Counted from the first letter of the stretch, positions 11,371 to 23,690 are shown. The stretch is DNA of 64,000 nucleotides from Gari tellinella (GCA_922989275.2 OV277864.1:52947550-53011549); one strand, 5' to 3'. A program made the numbers and translations. Notes: generated from the letters alone by a model not told the origin.

Positions 11371-12267
11371 ATAATTGGTTATGTCTTTTTTCTGTCAAAA
11401 TGTTCAATATTTAACAACAGACGAATAGTTTAATGAGAATTGAACTTAATGGAAACGATTAATGACATTTGAACACCTTTCGGTGTTGAACTAAATTACT
11501 TAATAGAGGCATACCTAAAGAAAATTATGCAAACTGGTATTATAATTATGTAATAAAACCTTCTCCAATTTGCAAGTAGTGTATTACGACATTAGAGGGC
11601 TCCCATTGTAGAACATATTGTATTGGATAAAACTGCTATACCTAAACGCCATTTGGATACAAATAATTTAAAAAGACTGAAAAGCAAATATTTGCAAGAA
11701 AATAAAATTAAAACAGCAAACGTATGGCATTGTAACTCGTTAGGCATTCGTAATATGATCAGTCTAAAATCATCCGCAAAAACAGTTAAGGATCTGATTA
11801 CTTTTACTACTCCCTCTACAAGGAATGCACTTTACAAACGATCTACGGATTTACTCAATACTCAGTTACACGGAATAATCATATGTGAGTTTTGGTTTAT
11901 TTTAGTATACATATTTACTAGGGTTAACATATATTATTGCTTTAAAATTAGTTGCATCAAAATATTAATAATATTCTCATTATAGTTTTCTGTATGACCG
12001 AGTATTGATGTAAATGAACTATCATAACTGTTTGGTGGAATGCCATTCAGACAACTAGGGCAGAAGGAACAAATTAGATCTTCTGTTGCCCCAGTACATC
12101 TATCAAAGATCCTCAGATGCAACACATATAGTTATATTGAGACAAATCAGTTTAACACTTTCAACACTAAGTAACATTTATGTGGATCATTTCAGTTACC
12201 AACACATGAGCCAGTCAACCTTGTAATTGGAATTAAGGTAAATTAATACAAACTGCTCTAAATTAGT
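11371..12267. other. No gene recognised
   Basis: A 120-codon open frame at 11623-11985 (plus) is lysine- and asparagine-rich, with a hydrophobic tail. It has no recognised domain and its composition follows the AT-rich background, so it is not called as a gene. Confidence 0.35.
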
Positions 12268-12342
12268 TAACAGTGTAGACCCTGATCATAAGACTCATAT
12301 CCGAGCCCTCTGATCTTGGTCTGCACTGTGTGCAAATGAATG
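12268..12342. repeat. Fold-back core, GTGTAGACCCTGATC type
   Basis: Imperfect palindrome CAGTGTAGACCCTGATC with GATCTTGGTCTGCACTG around a CATATCCGAG centre. Related to the cores at 15255, 38100 and 39060. Confidence 0.55.
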
Positions 12343-12409
12343 TACTAAGTAAATGATAAACAGGTCCATGTTTTTGAAAGAGTTATCCCATGTGTGCCCA
12401 CGATTCCAT

Positions 12410-12610
12410 ATATCGGACATAGGCAAACAGTCAAGACTCTGATAAGACTCCGCATTATGCGGCGTCTGATCAGAGTCTACATTGTTTGCTGATAGGAATT
12501 GCAATATGAAACAAAATGAAAATGAAAATTTAGACCAGGCATCCCTTTGATAAAAATGGACTAATCCAATATATAAACATGGAATAATCCACTTGGTATA
12601 AATGGGTTAA
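12410..12610. mobile_element. PiggyBac-like MITE with fold-back core
   Basis: A core at 12425-12493 (arms GCAAACAGTCAAGACTCTGA / TCAGAGTCTACATTGTTTGC around CCGCATTATGCGG). The right end reads AAATGGGTTAA. It shares internal text with the elements at 15208 and 38026 (AATGGACTAATCC). Confidence 0.55.
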
Positions 12611-12865
12611 CTTACATCAAATCAGTTGAGCACCTCATCTCTCAGAAAGTTCACAAGTCATGACACCAGACCAAAGGCAGTAGTGTTATATAACAATCCC
12701 ACGCGTGTATGTTCGAAGACGGATGAGTAGGATACAGAAGTACATAACATTACGTTATACATACGCTATACCGCCATATTGTCGTCTGCTTCACTATTTT
12801 TGTGTGAAATATTGTTTCAAAGTAAGATTAACGACAGTATAACTGACGTTATGTCAAAACAAGTG

Positions 12866-12930
12866 GCAAACAGTTTTGATCCTGATCAGCCAACGATTTG
12901 TGCGGCTTCTGATCTGGATTCAAGCTGTTT
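12866..12930. repeat. Fold-back core, GGATCCAAAC type
   Basis: GGCAAACAGTTTTGATCCTGATCAG pairs imperfectly with CTGATCTGGATTCAAGCTGTTT. No outer ends were identified. Confidence 0.5.
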
Positions 12931-15207
12931 AAAAATGCGCTTTATGGTCTCGTTGAGAGGGTTAAACAAAATACAATCTTAAAAATATCGTAATACGAGT
13001 TAAATACAATGTTGATTTATTTAAACTCAAGAATGTCGTCATACAGTTTCATAATCTTAATAATCTTTGATAAATATGTTGTCAGAACATTTCATCTCCA
13101 TTCAGACTGTTTGCAAGAGATATCACATTTCATTGTCACGGATCAGGTACTGGGTTCTGTCTAACGAAAGTCGCACGACATAAACGGTCGTAAATCAAAA
13201 CTTTAAAATACTGATTTCAGATTAAATTATGGTATCGAAGATAGCAAGCAAAGAGCAATATCATCATTGAAGTATTGAACGCATTTGTTAATATGATTAT
13301 ACGTACCACTCGCTGGATCATATTGCAAAACGCGAGTATTTAGATTTTACCAACGTTGATACAGATCTGATGTTACGATGTTGAATATAATTTAAGAAAG
13401 CATCTCAATGGTTCATTCCATTTCTAAACAATACAATGTTACAGAAAACATATGTTTACCAGAGCAGACCTTCAGCAAAGTGTCTATAACGACCTCTAAA
13501 TCAATATCAAAGTTCATTCTTCAGTGCAAAAAACAGGTTGCTCCTATTGTAATTTTATCTTGTATGTCAAATTGTTTAAGGCTGTCATCTGTTTTTGATA
13601 ATATCATTTAATTTTCGCTAGCCATAAAGGAAGAGAAATTCTGTGTAAGAACTTGCTGGAATAAGCTGTTAATACGGAGGTCAAAATATTTGTGTCTACC
13701 GTGTTAAATTTTTATTGACTTGTCTGTGAGATGGACTTCTTGTGAGTTAAAATGCTGGTATATTAAGTTTTTTAACAAAAGAAGCAAACATCAATAACCA
13801 GTCTATGCTGGTTTGCAATAAACATTGAAAGAATGCAATAACAGTCAGTTAAACACTTCATAACAAGTTTTGAACACTGTTTGCCATTTTAAATGCTGGA
13901 TAAACGTTCTCCGCTGGAAACTTACCTGTTGGCCAAAACTAGTATACATTGTGTGATTTAATGTCTTAGGTCGGATAGTTAATCCGCGTTGACATGTTAT
14001 TTCGATAATCAATGATTTGCGTTCTCTTTTTGTTAGTGCATTACATTATATTAACAACTGCCCCCACTCCATTGTTAATTATTGAAAGTCGCTTATGACG
14101 TGATGCATATCTCGATTTTCATTGGTATCTTAGACTAACGTTGTGAAAGGTACAACAGGTAATTGTTTCTCAACACACATATTTGTGTTAAAACAAGTAC
14201 ATGTATGTTTTAAATATAACAAAGTAACTCGTTTATGACTCATGTTTAAATAAATTGTCATAATTGCGAATACACTGTCATTTTTACATCTTGTTGCATT
14301 TCCGTTCAATCTTAATGGGTTAATGAAGGTTTTAGATACACTCCTGAATGTTTATATTTCAGTGGTACATACTATTATTTCAAAGTTAAAACGCCTTTTA
14401 GCCATGTTTCAATATCGAAAAACTAATATGTTCAACTTAGACGAGCTTCAGATTAAAATAATCATCTAAAGTAATACGGATTCGCTACACTAAAATGAAG
14501 TTCGTGTGTGCCATTCGACTTTTGGGTTCGAACATCATTGTCCGATAAAGCAAGATTCTGAAATAACTGCTGCTCTTGTCTTTTGAATCTTTGTTATTAT
14601 CTTTCGTGGATATAGATCAAACATTGTGCAGATTGGAAAGGAGTTAACGTAATTGGAGTCAAATCTTATATGTTTTCAATATTTACTGAATAAACCATTC
14701 AGTCCACAGACATACACACGCACGCACAAACGGACATTGCACAGAAAACGGATGCTTAACCAGTACATACAAAATAACAAATACAATATATGCATGTAGT
14801 CTTACAAAATTCGTTTATTATTTATTATCATTTGTGTGATTTATATTTCATAAAGCAGTTTTATTTGATTACGTCAAATACTGCAGGCAAGCATTGCATG
14901 TAATTGTCGATGGTATGGCAAAATTAGATAAAGATTACTGTGCGTTATTGGTCTATTTTCCTGGTTTGATAAATAAGTAGATTAACGGAGCCTAAATTGG
15001 TAAACTAGCTTGAGGAACTGAATGTCTCCGTATACAAACTAGATATTCTAATTGAGGACTGAAAATAAACATGAACTTACTCGAGAAGACTGTGTAAACC
15101 GAATCAGTGTAATTAGGTTCAAAAATGTTTATATCGCTTGCAATACGTATATCAAGTGAAGTCAAATAAAATGCTGTGAAAAGGTATTGACATGTGCTAC
15201 TATCAAG
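12931..15207. other. Longest stretch without a recognised feature
   Basis: About 2.3 kb of AT-rich DNA with no convincing gene, MITE ends or tandem repeat. The 67-codon frame at 13408-13611 has no recognised domain. Confidence 0.5.
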
Positions 15208-15434
15208 TTAATCCATTTGTGCCTAGCGTCCAATAAAAAGGACATATACAAATAGAGTAGAGTCTGATCAGACGCAGCATTTTGCGCCGACTGACTAGGG
15301 TCTACAATGTTTACTCATAGGACTTTCAATATAAAACAACACGTAAATGAAATTTAGAGCAGGCACAACTTCGATACAAATGGACTAATTCAAAATCTAA
15401 ATATGGCTGAATCCACTAGGCACAAAAAGATAAC
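15208..15434. mobile_element. PiggyBac-like MITE
   Basis: The left edge TTAATCCATTTGTGCC pairs with the right edge GGCACAAAAAGATAA. The core at about 15262-15316 is an eroded palindrome around CGCAGCATTTTGCGCC. Similar layout to 12410 and 38026. Confidence 0.55.
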
Positions 15435-15592
15435 GGTATTGTAGAGCTGCTTCAACCGTCGATCGGAAACAATTTTGCTTAGTTCGAAAGGGGTCAGTTG
15501 TTAAATGTTATTTTGTGACCCGTGTAAATGCCGAATTATTGAAGCGTAAAATTATGCTTAGTGCAACAAGGTTGTTACCAAGTTAGAGCTCA

Positions 15593-15828
15593 GGGGCCCG
15601 TTTCATAAAACGAAAAAATTGATCGTATGTCAAAACTTTAAAATGCATTTAATTTCTTATTTCTCTATTTAATCCGGTCTTGTGACATTTTTTTGGAATC
15701 GTCTTTTCAAGACGATTCCAAAAAGATGTCACAAGACAGGATTAGATGGAGAAATAAAAACATATTGAGACTTTTATAATCTGACTTACGACAACATTTG
15801 TCGTACGAAGTTTTATGAAACGGGCCCC
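15593..15828. mobile_element. MITE with GGGGCCCGTTTCATAAAAC ends
   Basis: Perfect inverted ends GGGGCCCGTTTCATAAAAC (19 bp). The centre (about 15660-15745) is a palindrome around GAATCGTCTTTTCAAGACG, matching the central hairpin of the GGCTCCAG elements at 3829 and 17710. Confidence 0.75.
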
Positions 15829-16362
15829 TATTCGACAACACCTCGTACATCCTAGCTTACTAGGTTTTTCGTGGCATCATCCACTCTAACCTACACGAAC
15901 TATGATCAATTACCATCCAGGTATTTGTAACGTTTAAGCGAATTTAATTGTTTGTGTTAGTTTAAAGAACGAACATGTCATTGCGCCTTGATCAGGATAT
16001 TATATATCTACATTCATTTTCAAAGACATTATAACTTGTAAACGAGTGACAAATGACTTTTAACTTTGCGACTTTTGTTTTACATACGGTCTTTCGATTA
16101 TCTTAGAGGCGACGAAGGTTAGATACTAAGGGAAAACAAATGAAGCAAAAAGGTAGCAAACAATCGATATATAAGTACTTGTAGCCATATACAAGTACTA
16201 TTATATTTTAGACAGTTGCACTGACGGTTTACTTATATTGTCTGGAAAACTATCGCTCAATAAAGAGAGGAATAGAGTTTGTTTACGCGCATCAACCGAA
16301 GACAAATCTACTCAGCCGCTTAAGAGTGATCACAACCCATCAATGTTCTCTACGTAAAGCAA

Positions 16363-16591
16363 GGTGCCCATTTTACTAAACAACTTACGCAATTATTTGC
16401 GTAAGTCAACATTTCAAATTTTAATTTATATTTTTTATTATCACTTGCTTCAAACAGCAAATAGCCAGCTTTTAGCGCGTCCTCTGATCTTGCTTTTTGC
16501 TGTTTGCAAACGTTTATGATCGAAAAATAAGTGTTAAACGATTTTGACTTACGCAAAAATTGTGCGTAAGTTGTTTAGTAAAACGGGCCCC
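16363..16591. mobile_element. MITE with GGGGCCCGTTTTACTAAAC ends
   Basis: The right end GTTTAGTAAAACGGGCCCC is intact; the left reads GGTGCCCATTTTACTAAAC. Sub-terminal TTACGCAATTATTTGCGTAA is itself palindromic. Same terminal G4C3 as the element at 15593, so probably the same superfamily. Confidence 0.7.
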
Positions 16592-17011
16592 AGTTCCAGC
16601 GGGTTTTACTGTTTCTGACACATTTTGGACATGTGCAGAGTCGGCCAATCCGATTAAAAAGAATTCCGGGAAATAATATAACTGTTTCGTCGTTTGTTTG
16701 GTCTCAAACTACAGGTTCGTTTGTGTTTCATATAAGTTTAAGATGAATCGTTTATGAATATATAAACGTGTTATTCAAAGTAAATTTAAGAGTGGTGTTG
16801 AAAATGAGTTATTCATGGTTTTATGTGATTTTATATTGAATTTACGTCTCTTTTATGTTGCAGTAGTTCAGTCATAGCGCGGCGTCTAGCTGAAAACCTA
16901 TGCAGAAAAACCTAATATGTCCTTTATATGCTGTCAAGGTACAAGTCGGATATTGGATAGAACAATCAACCTACAAAAGCCAGATAGAGGGCTTCATCAC
17001 ACAACAAATTT
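16592..17011. other. No gene recognised
   Basis: AT-rich spacer with no supported gene or repeat. Confidence 0.45.
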
Positions 17012-17095
17012 CAAATGACCAGACCGGGATTCGAAACCACAGCGGTAAGTAGGTAGGCAATTGCAAGTGGAGGTAACTACAGCCACATGGTCACA
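17012..17095 (-). repeat. tRNA-derived SINE remnant
   Basis: On the minus strand: TGGCTGTAGTTACC (A-box-like) and GGTTTCGAATCCCGGTC (B box). The CCAGACCGGGATTCGAA side matches the SINE pieces at 33472 and 33714. Confidence 0.5.
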
Positions 17096-17357
17096 GAGGT
17101 ATGAGTGATTCGTTTACAAACTAGCTAAATCTCTCGTTATAGCAAATACAATATTTCAACCAATAACTCAAACTACAGGAAACAGCTATCATCCAGCTGG
17201 TCATTGGGGAGATCGCTAGAGACAATTAAACCAATTCACGTGTTCTTCTATTCCCATGTCCATTCTGGACGTCATGTCACTAGAATAGTAATTGTTGAAC
17301 TAGCATAGACAGTTTAACATTTTTGTTCTTTACTATGCACCAGCTGCTGGTGAAGTT

Positions 17358-17610
17358 TATATAGCGCTCCCACCCAACAACGACCCTCCAAACAACGACT
17401 CTCACCTTACAACGACCCTTGTCGAAGTTTCTTAACCAGGACAACTATGTCTAACGCTTTTACTGGTGAATTCGTCTGCTTAAAATTGTCGTTTTGCTGT
17501 TTGCAAATGTAAGCCAAGTATTCATTTCCCCTCCCTATAACGACTATCTCCGAATAATACACACTATATGCGTCTCCCTTTGATTGTGTTGAATAGAGGG
17601 TTACAATAAT
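17358..17610. mobile_element. CAGTG-family related MITE
   Basis: The left end ATAGCGCTCCCACCCAAC and a right end around TTGTGTTGAATAGAGGG are loosely inverted, with a second inner pair CTATAACGACTATCTCC / ACAACGACTCTC. A core remnant TTGCTGTTTGCAAA is at about 17491. Weak ends, so the assignment is tentative. Confidence 0.4.
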
Positions 17611-17709
17611 TATGAAGCGCAAAAACAAAATCAGTCATTTAGGCAGCGAACAAAAAAATCAAGTTAAGGCTAAATAGTACAGACAGCAGAAACAAGAATA
17701 TGTGTACCA

Positions 17710-17897
17710 AACTCTAGATAAGGGGAGTATTTCAAAAATTTAAAAAAAAAATTTCTGCTTTAAACCCTATGGTATCACTACTCATTTGAATCGTCTCGAA
17801 GAGACGATTCTAAAGAGTAGTAACACCATAGGATTTAGGCTAAAATAAGTGAGAAAATGTTGGATTTGTTTAGTTCACTCCCTCATATCTGGAGCCC
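17710..17897. mobile_element. MITE, GGCTCCAGATAAGAGG family, copy 2
   Basis: Ends CTCTAGATAAGGGGAGT and CTCCCTCATATCTGGAG; central hairpin GAATCGTCTCGAAGAGACG at about 17789-17811. Same family as 3829 and 43382. Confidence 0.65.
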
Positions 17898-17899
17898 TA

Positions 17900-17970
17900 C
17901 CAAACAATTTAGATCGAAATAAGTTGGCGCGTTTCGTGGCGTCTTATCTGCATCCAAACTGTCTGTAAAA
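17900..17970. repeat. Fold-back core fragment
   Basis: ACCAAACAATTTAGATCG pairs imperfectly with CATCCAAACTGTCTG around GGCGCGTTTCGTGGCGTC. A worn copy of the GGATCCAAACTG core. Confidence 0.4.
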
Positions 17971-18015
17971 TGTTTCTAGATCACGACCACAGCAGTGCCG
18001 TATCATGCCAGCATA

Positions 18016-18263
18016 TACAGTACAACTTTTCTATTACGACCATTAAATTGTGTCAAATATAAGTCGTTTAAGACACGTGATTGAGAAGAAGGCTAATTGT
18101 CTGCATAAAGACACGTGACTGCTAAAAGCAATGTGAAAGTGAATCAGAAAGCTCCTACATGAGCTTTTCTGTTTCCCATTCTCATTGTTTTAAGCTGCCA
18201 CATGTCTTTTATGCAGACAATTAGCCTTCTTCTTAGTGGTCGTAAAAGAGAGGCTCTGTTGTA
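18016..18263. mobile_element. Pogo-like MITE, CAGTA ends, copy 2
   Basis: Same family as 10522: left TACAGTACAACTTTTCTATT, right GGTCGTAAAAGAGAGG. A long inner inverted repeat carries AGAAGAAGGCTAATTGTCTG and its complement, around a GAAAGCTCCTACATGAGCTTTT centre. Confidence 0.7.
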
Positions 18264-18355
18264 CATACAATAATCTGTTTGCAAACACATCGGATATTGA
18301 TTAAAACGACGTCCTTTTAGAACTACAGTTACAAAACACCTATAGAAAATAGTGT

Positions 18356-18574
18356 TTAACCCTTTCCCCCATAGAAGCGACTTTTAGCGTATTTAGTGTA
18401 TTCTTCCGCTGAAGAAAATAGTTCCATTTTTTTATATAGCCTAGTAGATGGTAGTTTAAAGCAGGCTGAAACTAAAGCAGAATGTGCATTCCGGCACTTT
18501 CTACTTTACTTTCAACCTGTTTTAAGTGATCACCTATATTTAAGTTATAAACGGGTTATTGGGTAATGGGTTAA
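18356..18574. mobile_element. PiggyBac-like MITE, TTAACCC ends
   Basis: TTAACCCTTTCCCCCATAG to GGGTAATGGGTTAA. Central AAGCAGGCTGAAACTAAAGC palindrome at about 18455-18525. Complete copy of the family also found at 27621, 34037 and 47918. Confidence 0.7.
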
Positions 18575-18879
18575 AGTATATTGCACTTCTTTGTGATGAC
18601 AATCATGATTTGCACAATTATCAACACATCGCTTCAATTTACAAATTTATAAATTACAAAAAAAAAAGTGTTATATAATGTTACGAATTAGTATACTCAG
18701 CGTCACTAGAAAGTTACCATTGTTATATATAATTTATATTGTATTCCAGATACGATGCTCTCCTTTTCGACCATGGACGGCACGTGCAAATTGACGTTAA
18801 CGTGCAAAGTCAACATGTACTCGAAATTTATCTCCAACCATTTCTGGTTTTTGAAAGTCAGTGTTCATGCCAACATAAA

Positions 18880-20040
18880 AATGCTAAATTTCGTAAAAGA
18901 TTTTCTCAAAATAGGACGTTTGACGGATGCCCAACGTTAGCAGGACGTCGGCATGGTGGACACTGGGTAATCGTATCGAGACAAAGCAGGTCAAATGGGG
19001 GTGTTCTAACCAAACGATCATAAAACTCATCCAGCGACACTATCAGCCAGGGTTTGTGGGTGATAAGTGGCGCCCAGGACGCCCAAATGTGACGTCAAAA
19101 AGTACTTACCTAACTTCACAATGGCCGGATAAGCGCACCGGCGGCAGTAGCTCAGTGGTTACACATTGGACTACGGTACCAGGGGTCGTGAGTTCGATCC
19201 CCCGCCAGACCAGCGGTCTGACTAGGGGATATTTTCTGAATCCCCGATGATGTACAGGAATGTTCTTGAGCGGGATATGTACCGCGAAATGCTCCTCTCC
19301 ACCCAGGGGTTAAAATGGGTACCTGTGAAGGGTCTGAGTCGGTACTGCGGCTGTATTTGACTGCGCCATATGTTAGCAGTGCTCAAAATAAGAACGTCGA
19401 CAAAACCTGGTAAATTGGTGTACGATACACCGGAGATGGCTTATATCTACAGTGGCGAGGTGTTGTCTTTATCGACGAATCCAGATTTTTGTTAGATATG
19501 GTCGACGGGCGAAAGACGATATGAAAACGTCGGGGAGAACGGTTTGCGGCATGTTGTGCGAGACAGGCTATTCGATGGGTGGGGGAGTGTTATGATGTGG
19601 GAAGGCATCTCTTGGAGGCATGAAACACCACTCGTCGTGGTTGACGGAAATTTGACGGCACAGCGGTATATTGACAACATCTTAAGACCAGTTGTTGCCC
19701 CCTTTCTACAGACACACGGTGACGTTCACGTATACCAATACAATGTCCGGACTCATTCTGCAAGGTTAACACAGGGTTTCCTGAGAAACAATAATGTCAA
19801 TGCACTTCATTTGCCTGCTTACTCGCCAGATCTAACCCCTTTAGAACATTTGTAAGACCGATTAGGACGTGCACTATGACGGTCGACGTCACGTAGAGAA
19901 CCGTCAGCAGCTTATCAAAGCCCGCGTGGACGAATAGGAGGCCATTACCCAGTACCGTATAAGGCGTTTGATACAGAGTATGCGGCGCAGACTCATATCA
20001 GTCCTTCGTGCACAAGGAGGCCATACCTTGTACTGAGGTT
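18880..20040 (+). pseudogene. Tc1-family transposase pseudogene
   Basis: Tc1 transposases cut and paste their own element through an N-terminal helix-turn-helix pair and a DDE domain. Seen here: GRLTDAQR near 18912 and a DNA-binding piece with LIQRHYQPG and GDKWRPGRP (19025-19085), then the SINE, then VVFIDESRF (19470-19490, a second-Asp region), and the best-kept block at 19544-19855 (GWGSVMMWEGISW, VVVDGNLTAQRYIDNILRP, AYSPDLTPLEHL). The frame changes several times and stops occur. The usual QDNARPH catalytic block reads QYNVRTH, so a catalytic Asp is lost. A segment between the DNA-binding part and the DES motif seems missing next to the SINE. It is clearly dead. Confidence 0.8.
19138..19392 (+). 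repeat. tRNA-derived SINE inside Tc1
   Basis: RNA polymerase III promoter boxes: TAGCTCAGTGG at 19148-19158 and GAGTTCGATCC at 19190-19200, with tRNA-like spacing. A body of about 190 bp follows, ending near GCTCAAAATAAG. It interrupts the Tc1 pseudogene. No clear target duplication was seen. Confidence 0.65.
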
Positions 20041-20594
20041 TTTGAATTTTTGATTTTCCGGTGACCTTCTTAAAGCAAAGAATCGTCACGTCTTTCTCTG
20101 GAAAATGCGTATAAAATATTAATATCAATGTTTATCATTTTAATAACACTTCACCGTGATATAAAAAGAATTGCATCTATATGTAATAAAGACAATGAAG
20201 TATCTACATGTACATACATATTGATGGTAACTTCCTGGTGACGCTGTGTACATCTTTGGCTGTTTCGGATACCAAGCTACCTGCATTTCAAGAAGAGAGC
20301 ATTTATCAAGTTCAACTTAATTTGCATTAATGGATGTAAAATGTTTGGCCGACTTTCTCAACATTAATTGTAAACCTGCATATACTCACCGTTAGTCTGT
20401 TTGTTTTTTCAATAAGTTTACCTACCAGCATTGAAAACAACAAGTGGTCTAGCTTACAGACACGTCATAAAAACTTAAACGTAGAACACCTCAATATATG
20501 TTAGCTGTCAAAATGTACAGCAGCTCATTTCAGGCGGCTTCTATACTGTGAGCCTTCCTCGTTTATGACTACTGAAATATATACTAATGAAAGG

Positions 20595-20682
20595 TATCAG
20601 CGTATTGCCTACGTTTTTCGCGCTTTGCATATCCTATTTATAGGATATGCAAAGCGCGAAAAACGTAGGCAATACGCTGATA
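20595..20682. repeat. Perfect palindrome, 42-bp arms
   Basis: Arms 20595-20636 and 20641-20682 are exact reverse complements around a TTTA loop; they start TATCAGCGTATTGCC. The arms contain CGCGCTTTGC. There are no further matching flanks, so the outer nature is unknown. Confidence 0.85.
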
Positions 20683-21271
20683 TTACTATGTACCCGGTGC
20701 ATCATCTAAATATTAGAAGAAAGTGGTTACAAAGGTTATTGCCAATGTAGGTGTAATCGTAAAAGATTACACTTTGTATTTCATCATTTAGTCGCCTGTT
20801 GGTGTCTATTATTACCAAAAAACCATAATTTAAATCAACCCAATAAAACACATCATGTACGTGATTCCGTGTCGTTTAAACTAATACTTTTCCCTCCGGC
20901 CGGCTGTGTACTTGTTTGCGTAAACATGTGTGTAATAATAGCATGATAGAAGAATACTCATGCAAATGCTTGATACATGTATTAGTGTCTGTGATTTAAA
21001 ATCTGATTACAAATTATGTCGACCTAAAATATAAAAGGAATATGCAATGTTCAGTGTCAATCTATTGTATGCTTAATATATATGCTATTTACATATGCAA
21101 GTCGTATAGATGTTTCGTGTTTGAAAATAGATCAATTGACCTGTTGATCGACGACCAAACACTCCAATGTCGATAGCATTGGCTCCTTAACAGACGTTGA
21201 ATCTGAATCAATTCGTTCTGTATATACCAATGAAGGTATGCTGTGCAGCAGTGAAAAATGCCCATAAAAAG
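20683..21271. other. No gene recognised
   Basis: AT-rich sequence; no supported gene or repeat. Confidence 0.5.
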
Positions 21272-21629
21272 TACAGTGAAACCCCTCTAAACCGGAACCT
21301 CCAAATACCGGAATTCCTTCTAAACCGGACAAAAACTTTGGTCCCGTTTTCAACCCATCTTTATTTTAACCCATTACACCATAAATATGCCTTTTACGCC
21401 TTTGATTTATTCCTACACTGAAGAAAATATTTTATTGAATACGTATCATCAGAAATAGTTTCTATATTCTAGCAGATGATAGCTTAAAGCAGGTTAGAAG
21501 TAAAGCAGCATGCGCCGTAAGGCGCATTCTGCTTTACGTTCAACCTGCCTTAAGCGATCAGCTATTTTCCATACTAGAAACAAGATATGGGTAAAAACAA
21601 AACTTTAAACCGGAAACAGTTTCACTGTA
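21272..21629. mobile_element. Pogo-like MITE, CAGTGAAACCCCTC ends, with nested MITE
   Basis: Left TACAGTGAAACCCCTCTAAA and right GGAAACAGTTTCACTGTA, TA at both edges. Interior tandem pieces AACCGGAACCTCCAAAT / ACCGGAATTCCTTCT. A TTAACCCATTAC-type MITE with the AAGCAGGTTAGAAGTAAAGC palindrome is inserted at about 21368-21595. Confidence 0.7.
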
Positions 21630-23515
21630 CACCTACGAATCATACAAATAACAAATCATCGTGTATTACTGCCTCTATTCTATTGTAAACTGTCTGGTGC
21701 CATGACTTGTGGAAGTACTGAGGGATTATGTGTTAAACTGATTTGTCTCAATTTAGCTCCGCGTGTTGTATCGCTGAGAAATATTGAGAGATGTGCAGAG
21801 TCAACAAACGAGCTAATTATTTCCCACTAGGCTAGATGTCTAAATTGCAATATAGGAACTATATTGAATCAGCCCATTGTAATGTCAACTGCACTGTAAA
21901 TAAGTTGATACATATACATATACTATCAGTAGTTAGGAACATAGAAATACATTGATTAACATCAGCGTGATAACACTTATCTTATATAGTCTATAAGGTG
22001 TATGGTGTTTCATAAATAAACTAAAATCCGACAAAATAACTTTAACAGAAATTAACTGACCCAAGTCGAAATTGCAAAATAAAATAAAATAGAAAAGCAT
22101 AAGTGAAAATGTCGTGCTTTGTTGTGTTGGCCTTATAGTGGAAAGTGCGAACGCCAGAGAAACCTATGAATCAACGCTAGCCTACATCTGGAATTTACTT
22201 TCAGTATCGTGTTTTAGCGGTTTCGTCCTGATGCGATGAGACTAATGAAAGACAAGCACATCAATTAATTGTGTTTTGTCTTGTTATCAACCTATCAAAC
22301 GCGTAGGCGAAATAAGAAGTAAGAAGTAAAAGACGACAACAAGCAAATACAATACTGATAGTGAAAAGGGGTATTTGTTTCATTGCGCTGTTGGATCAGT
22401 TAATCGCGATTTCACCATTTAAATTAGGTCTCCCATACGGAAACATACTAGCACTAACGCAGCCCGCCTGGTTTACTCTGTACTGTTGTGAATGGATATT
22501 TATAAGTGATTGGGGCTCAGGGACATTCGTTAGAAAATAATAAACTGTTACACCGTATAGTAACTCATTATATGTATATACAGTAAACAAACACTATGCA
22601 ATCTATTAAGGTGTGTATTCGAGAGTATTTAAGAAATATGTTTGCATTGAGCATGGTGTAGATGAAACATAAAAACTTCATTTACTACTACCTCAGTTTA
22701 AGCTGTCATCTGTATTTTATGCCACCAATGAGCTTTCTGTTTAGTTGTCGTAAAAAGGGGCGTTACTGTAACATGACACTATGGAACAACATCTAAACTA
22801 ATGATAAGCCGCTTTGTACAACCGACACGGTTATACGTTCGTAATTGTCATATCCAATATACTGTCAATCCTACTTATCAGGATAAAATCATTAACGATT
22901 CTTTGATGCATCTTGACTCGTTAAAGCTCATTATATTTATCGCATCGATATCACTTGGCATTCTTGAAAACAAGTAATCTGTGCCGTCAGTGAATTTAAC
23001 CTTCGTTTAAGAAGTTTGAACTTTTTTCAATTTCTATTTAAAACCGAAGTCAATATGGATTCAGTAAAAACGTCATCTTAATTTAAGCTGTAAACACTAT
23101 ATAATAAACAGTGTATTAACAATGAACAATTTCATGATATACTGGATGAGTCAATGGTGTGTTATTTTTGTAATTACATTAACGTTTGAATAAAGTGACG
23201 ATTGATCTTTTCCGTAGACGATTCATTCTGCACATTTTTGGTTACACAGATTCCGTCAATATCTATTTGTGTTCGTTCAAGATATACCAAATTAATGTTG
23301 CACTTTATTGTACTTACTGTGTTTTGACGATACATGTTGCATGCTTCATATTTAAAATGTAGCTGTCTCCTATGACAAATATTTGCTTTACACCGTTTTA
23401 ATACCCATTGATCTTAGTATTCCTAATAGCTGTGTTTACTGTACGGTACACAAACTAATTTACACCACAACTAAATGTTTTGCCTGGTGCTGATTCAACG
23501 TATAGGACACATTAT
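21630..23515. other. No gene recognised; one MITE fragment
   Basis: About 1.9 kb of AT-rich DNA. A right half of a pogo-like MITE (TTAAGCTGTCATCTG to GTCGTAAAAAGGGGCGTTAC) lies at 22692-22770. Nothing else could be supported. Confidence 0.45.
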
Positions 23516-23690
23516 AACTGTGTCTTTTTTAAATGAGGATTTTTCCAAAGAATCCTAGTTACTGGGGGTTGATTTAAGGGAAAAGAGGGGGTTGAATCCT
23601 ATATTTGAGAGGTATGGAAGACAACAAATAGTCATATTTTATCATTTATTTCAGCATTATATATAAATGATAGGAGAACAGTCTAAAAAA
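23516..23690 (+). repeat. Head module of satellite-bearing element, copy 1
   Basis: Starts AACTGTGTCTTTTTTAAATG. It matches the reverse complement of 46191-46362 with only about three small differences. It includes a hairpin GGATTTTTCC...GAATCC and another with 10-bp stem TATCATTTAT at about 23640-23672. Flanks outside AACTGTG differ between the copies, which sets the element edge. Confidence 0.8.

Larger units (their letters stand above)
18696..20248 (+). mobile_element. Dead Tc1-like transposon interrupted by a SINE
   Basis: Inverted ends CTCAGCGTCACTAGAAAG and its complement CTTCCTGGTGACGCTGTG (few mismatches), both flanked by TA. It spans 1,553 bp including the SINE at 19138-19392. The coding region is broken (see the pseudogene). 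Confidence 0.8.

Noticed and set aside
11623..11985. 120-codon frame as a gene
   Set aside because: Lys/Asn-rich text typical of chance frames in AT-rich DNA and no splice or homology support.
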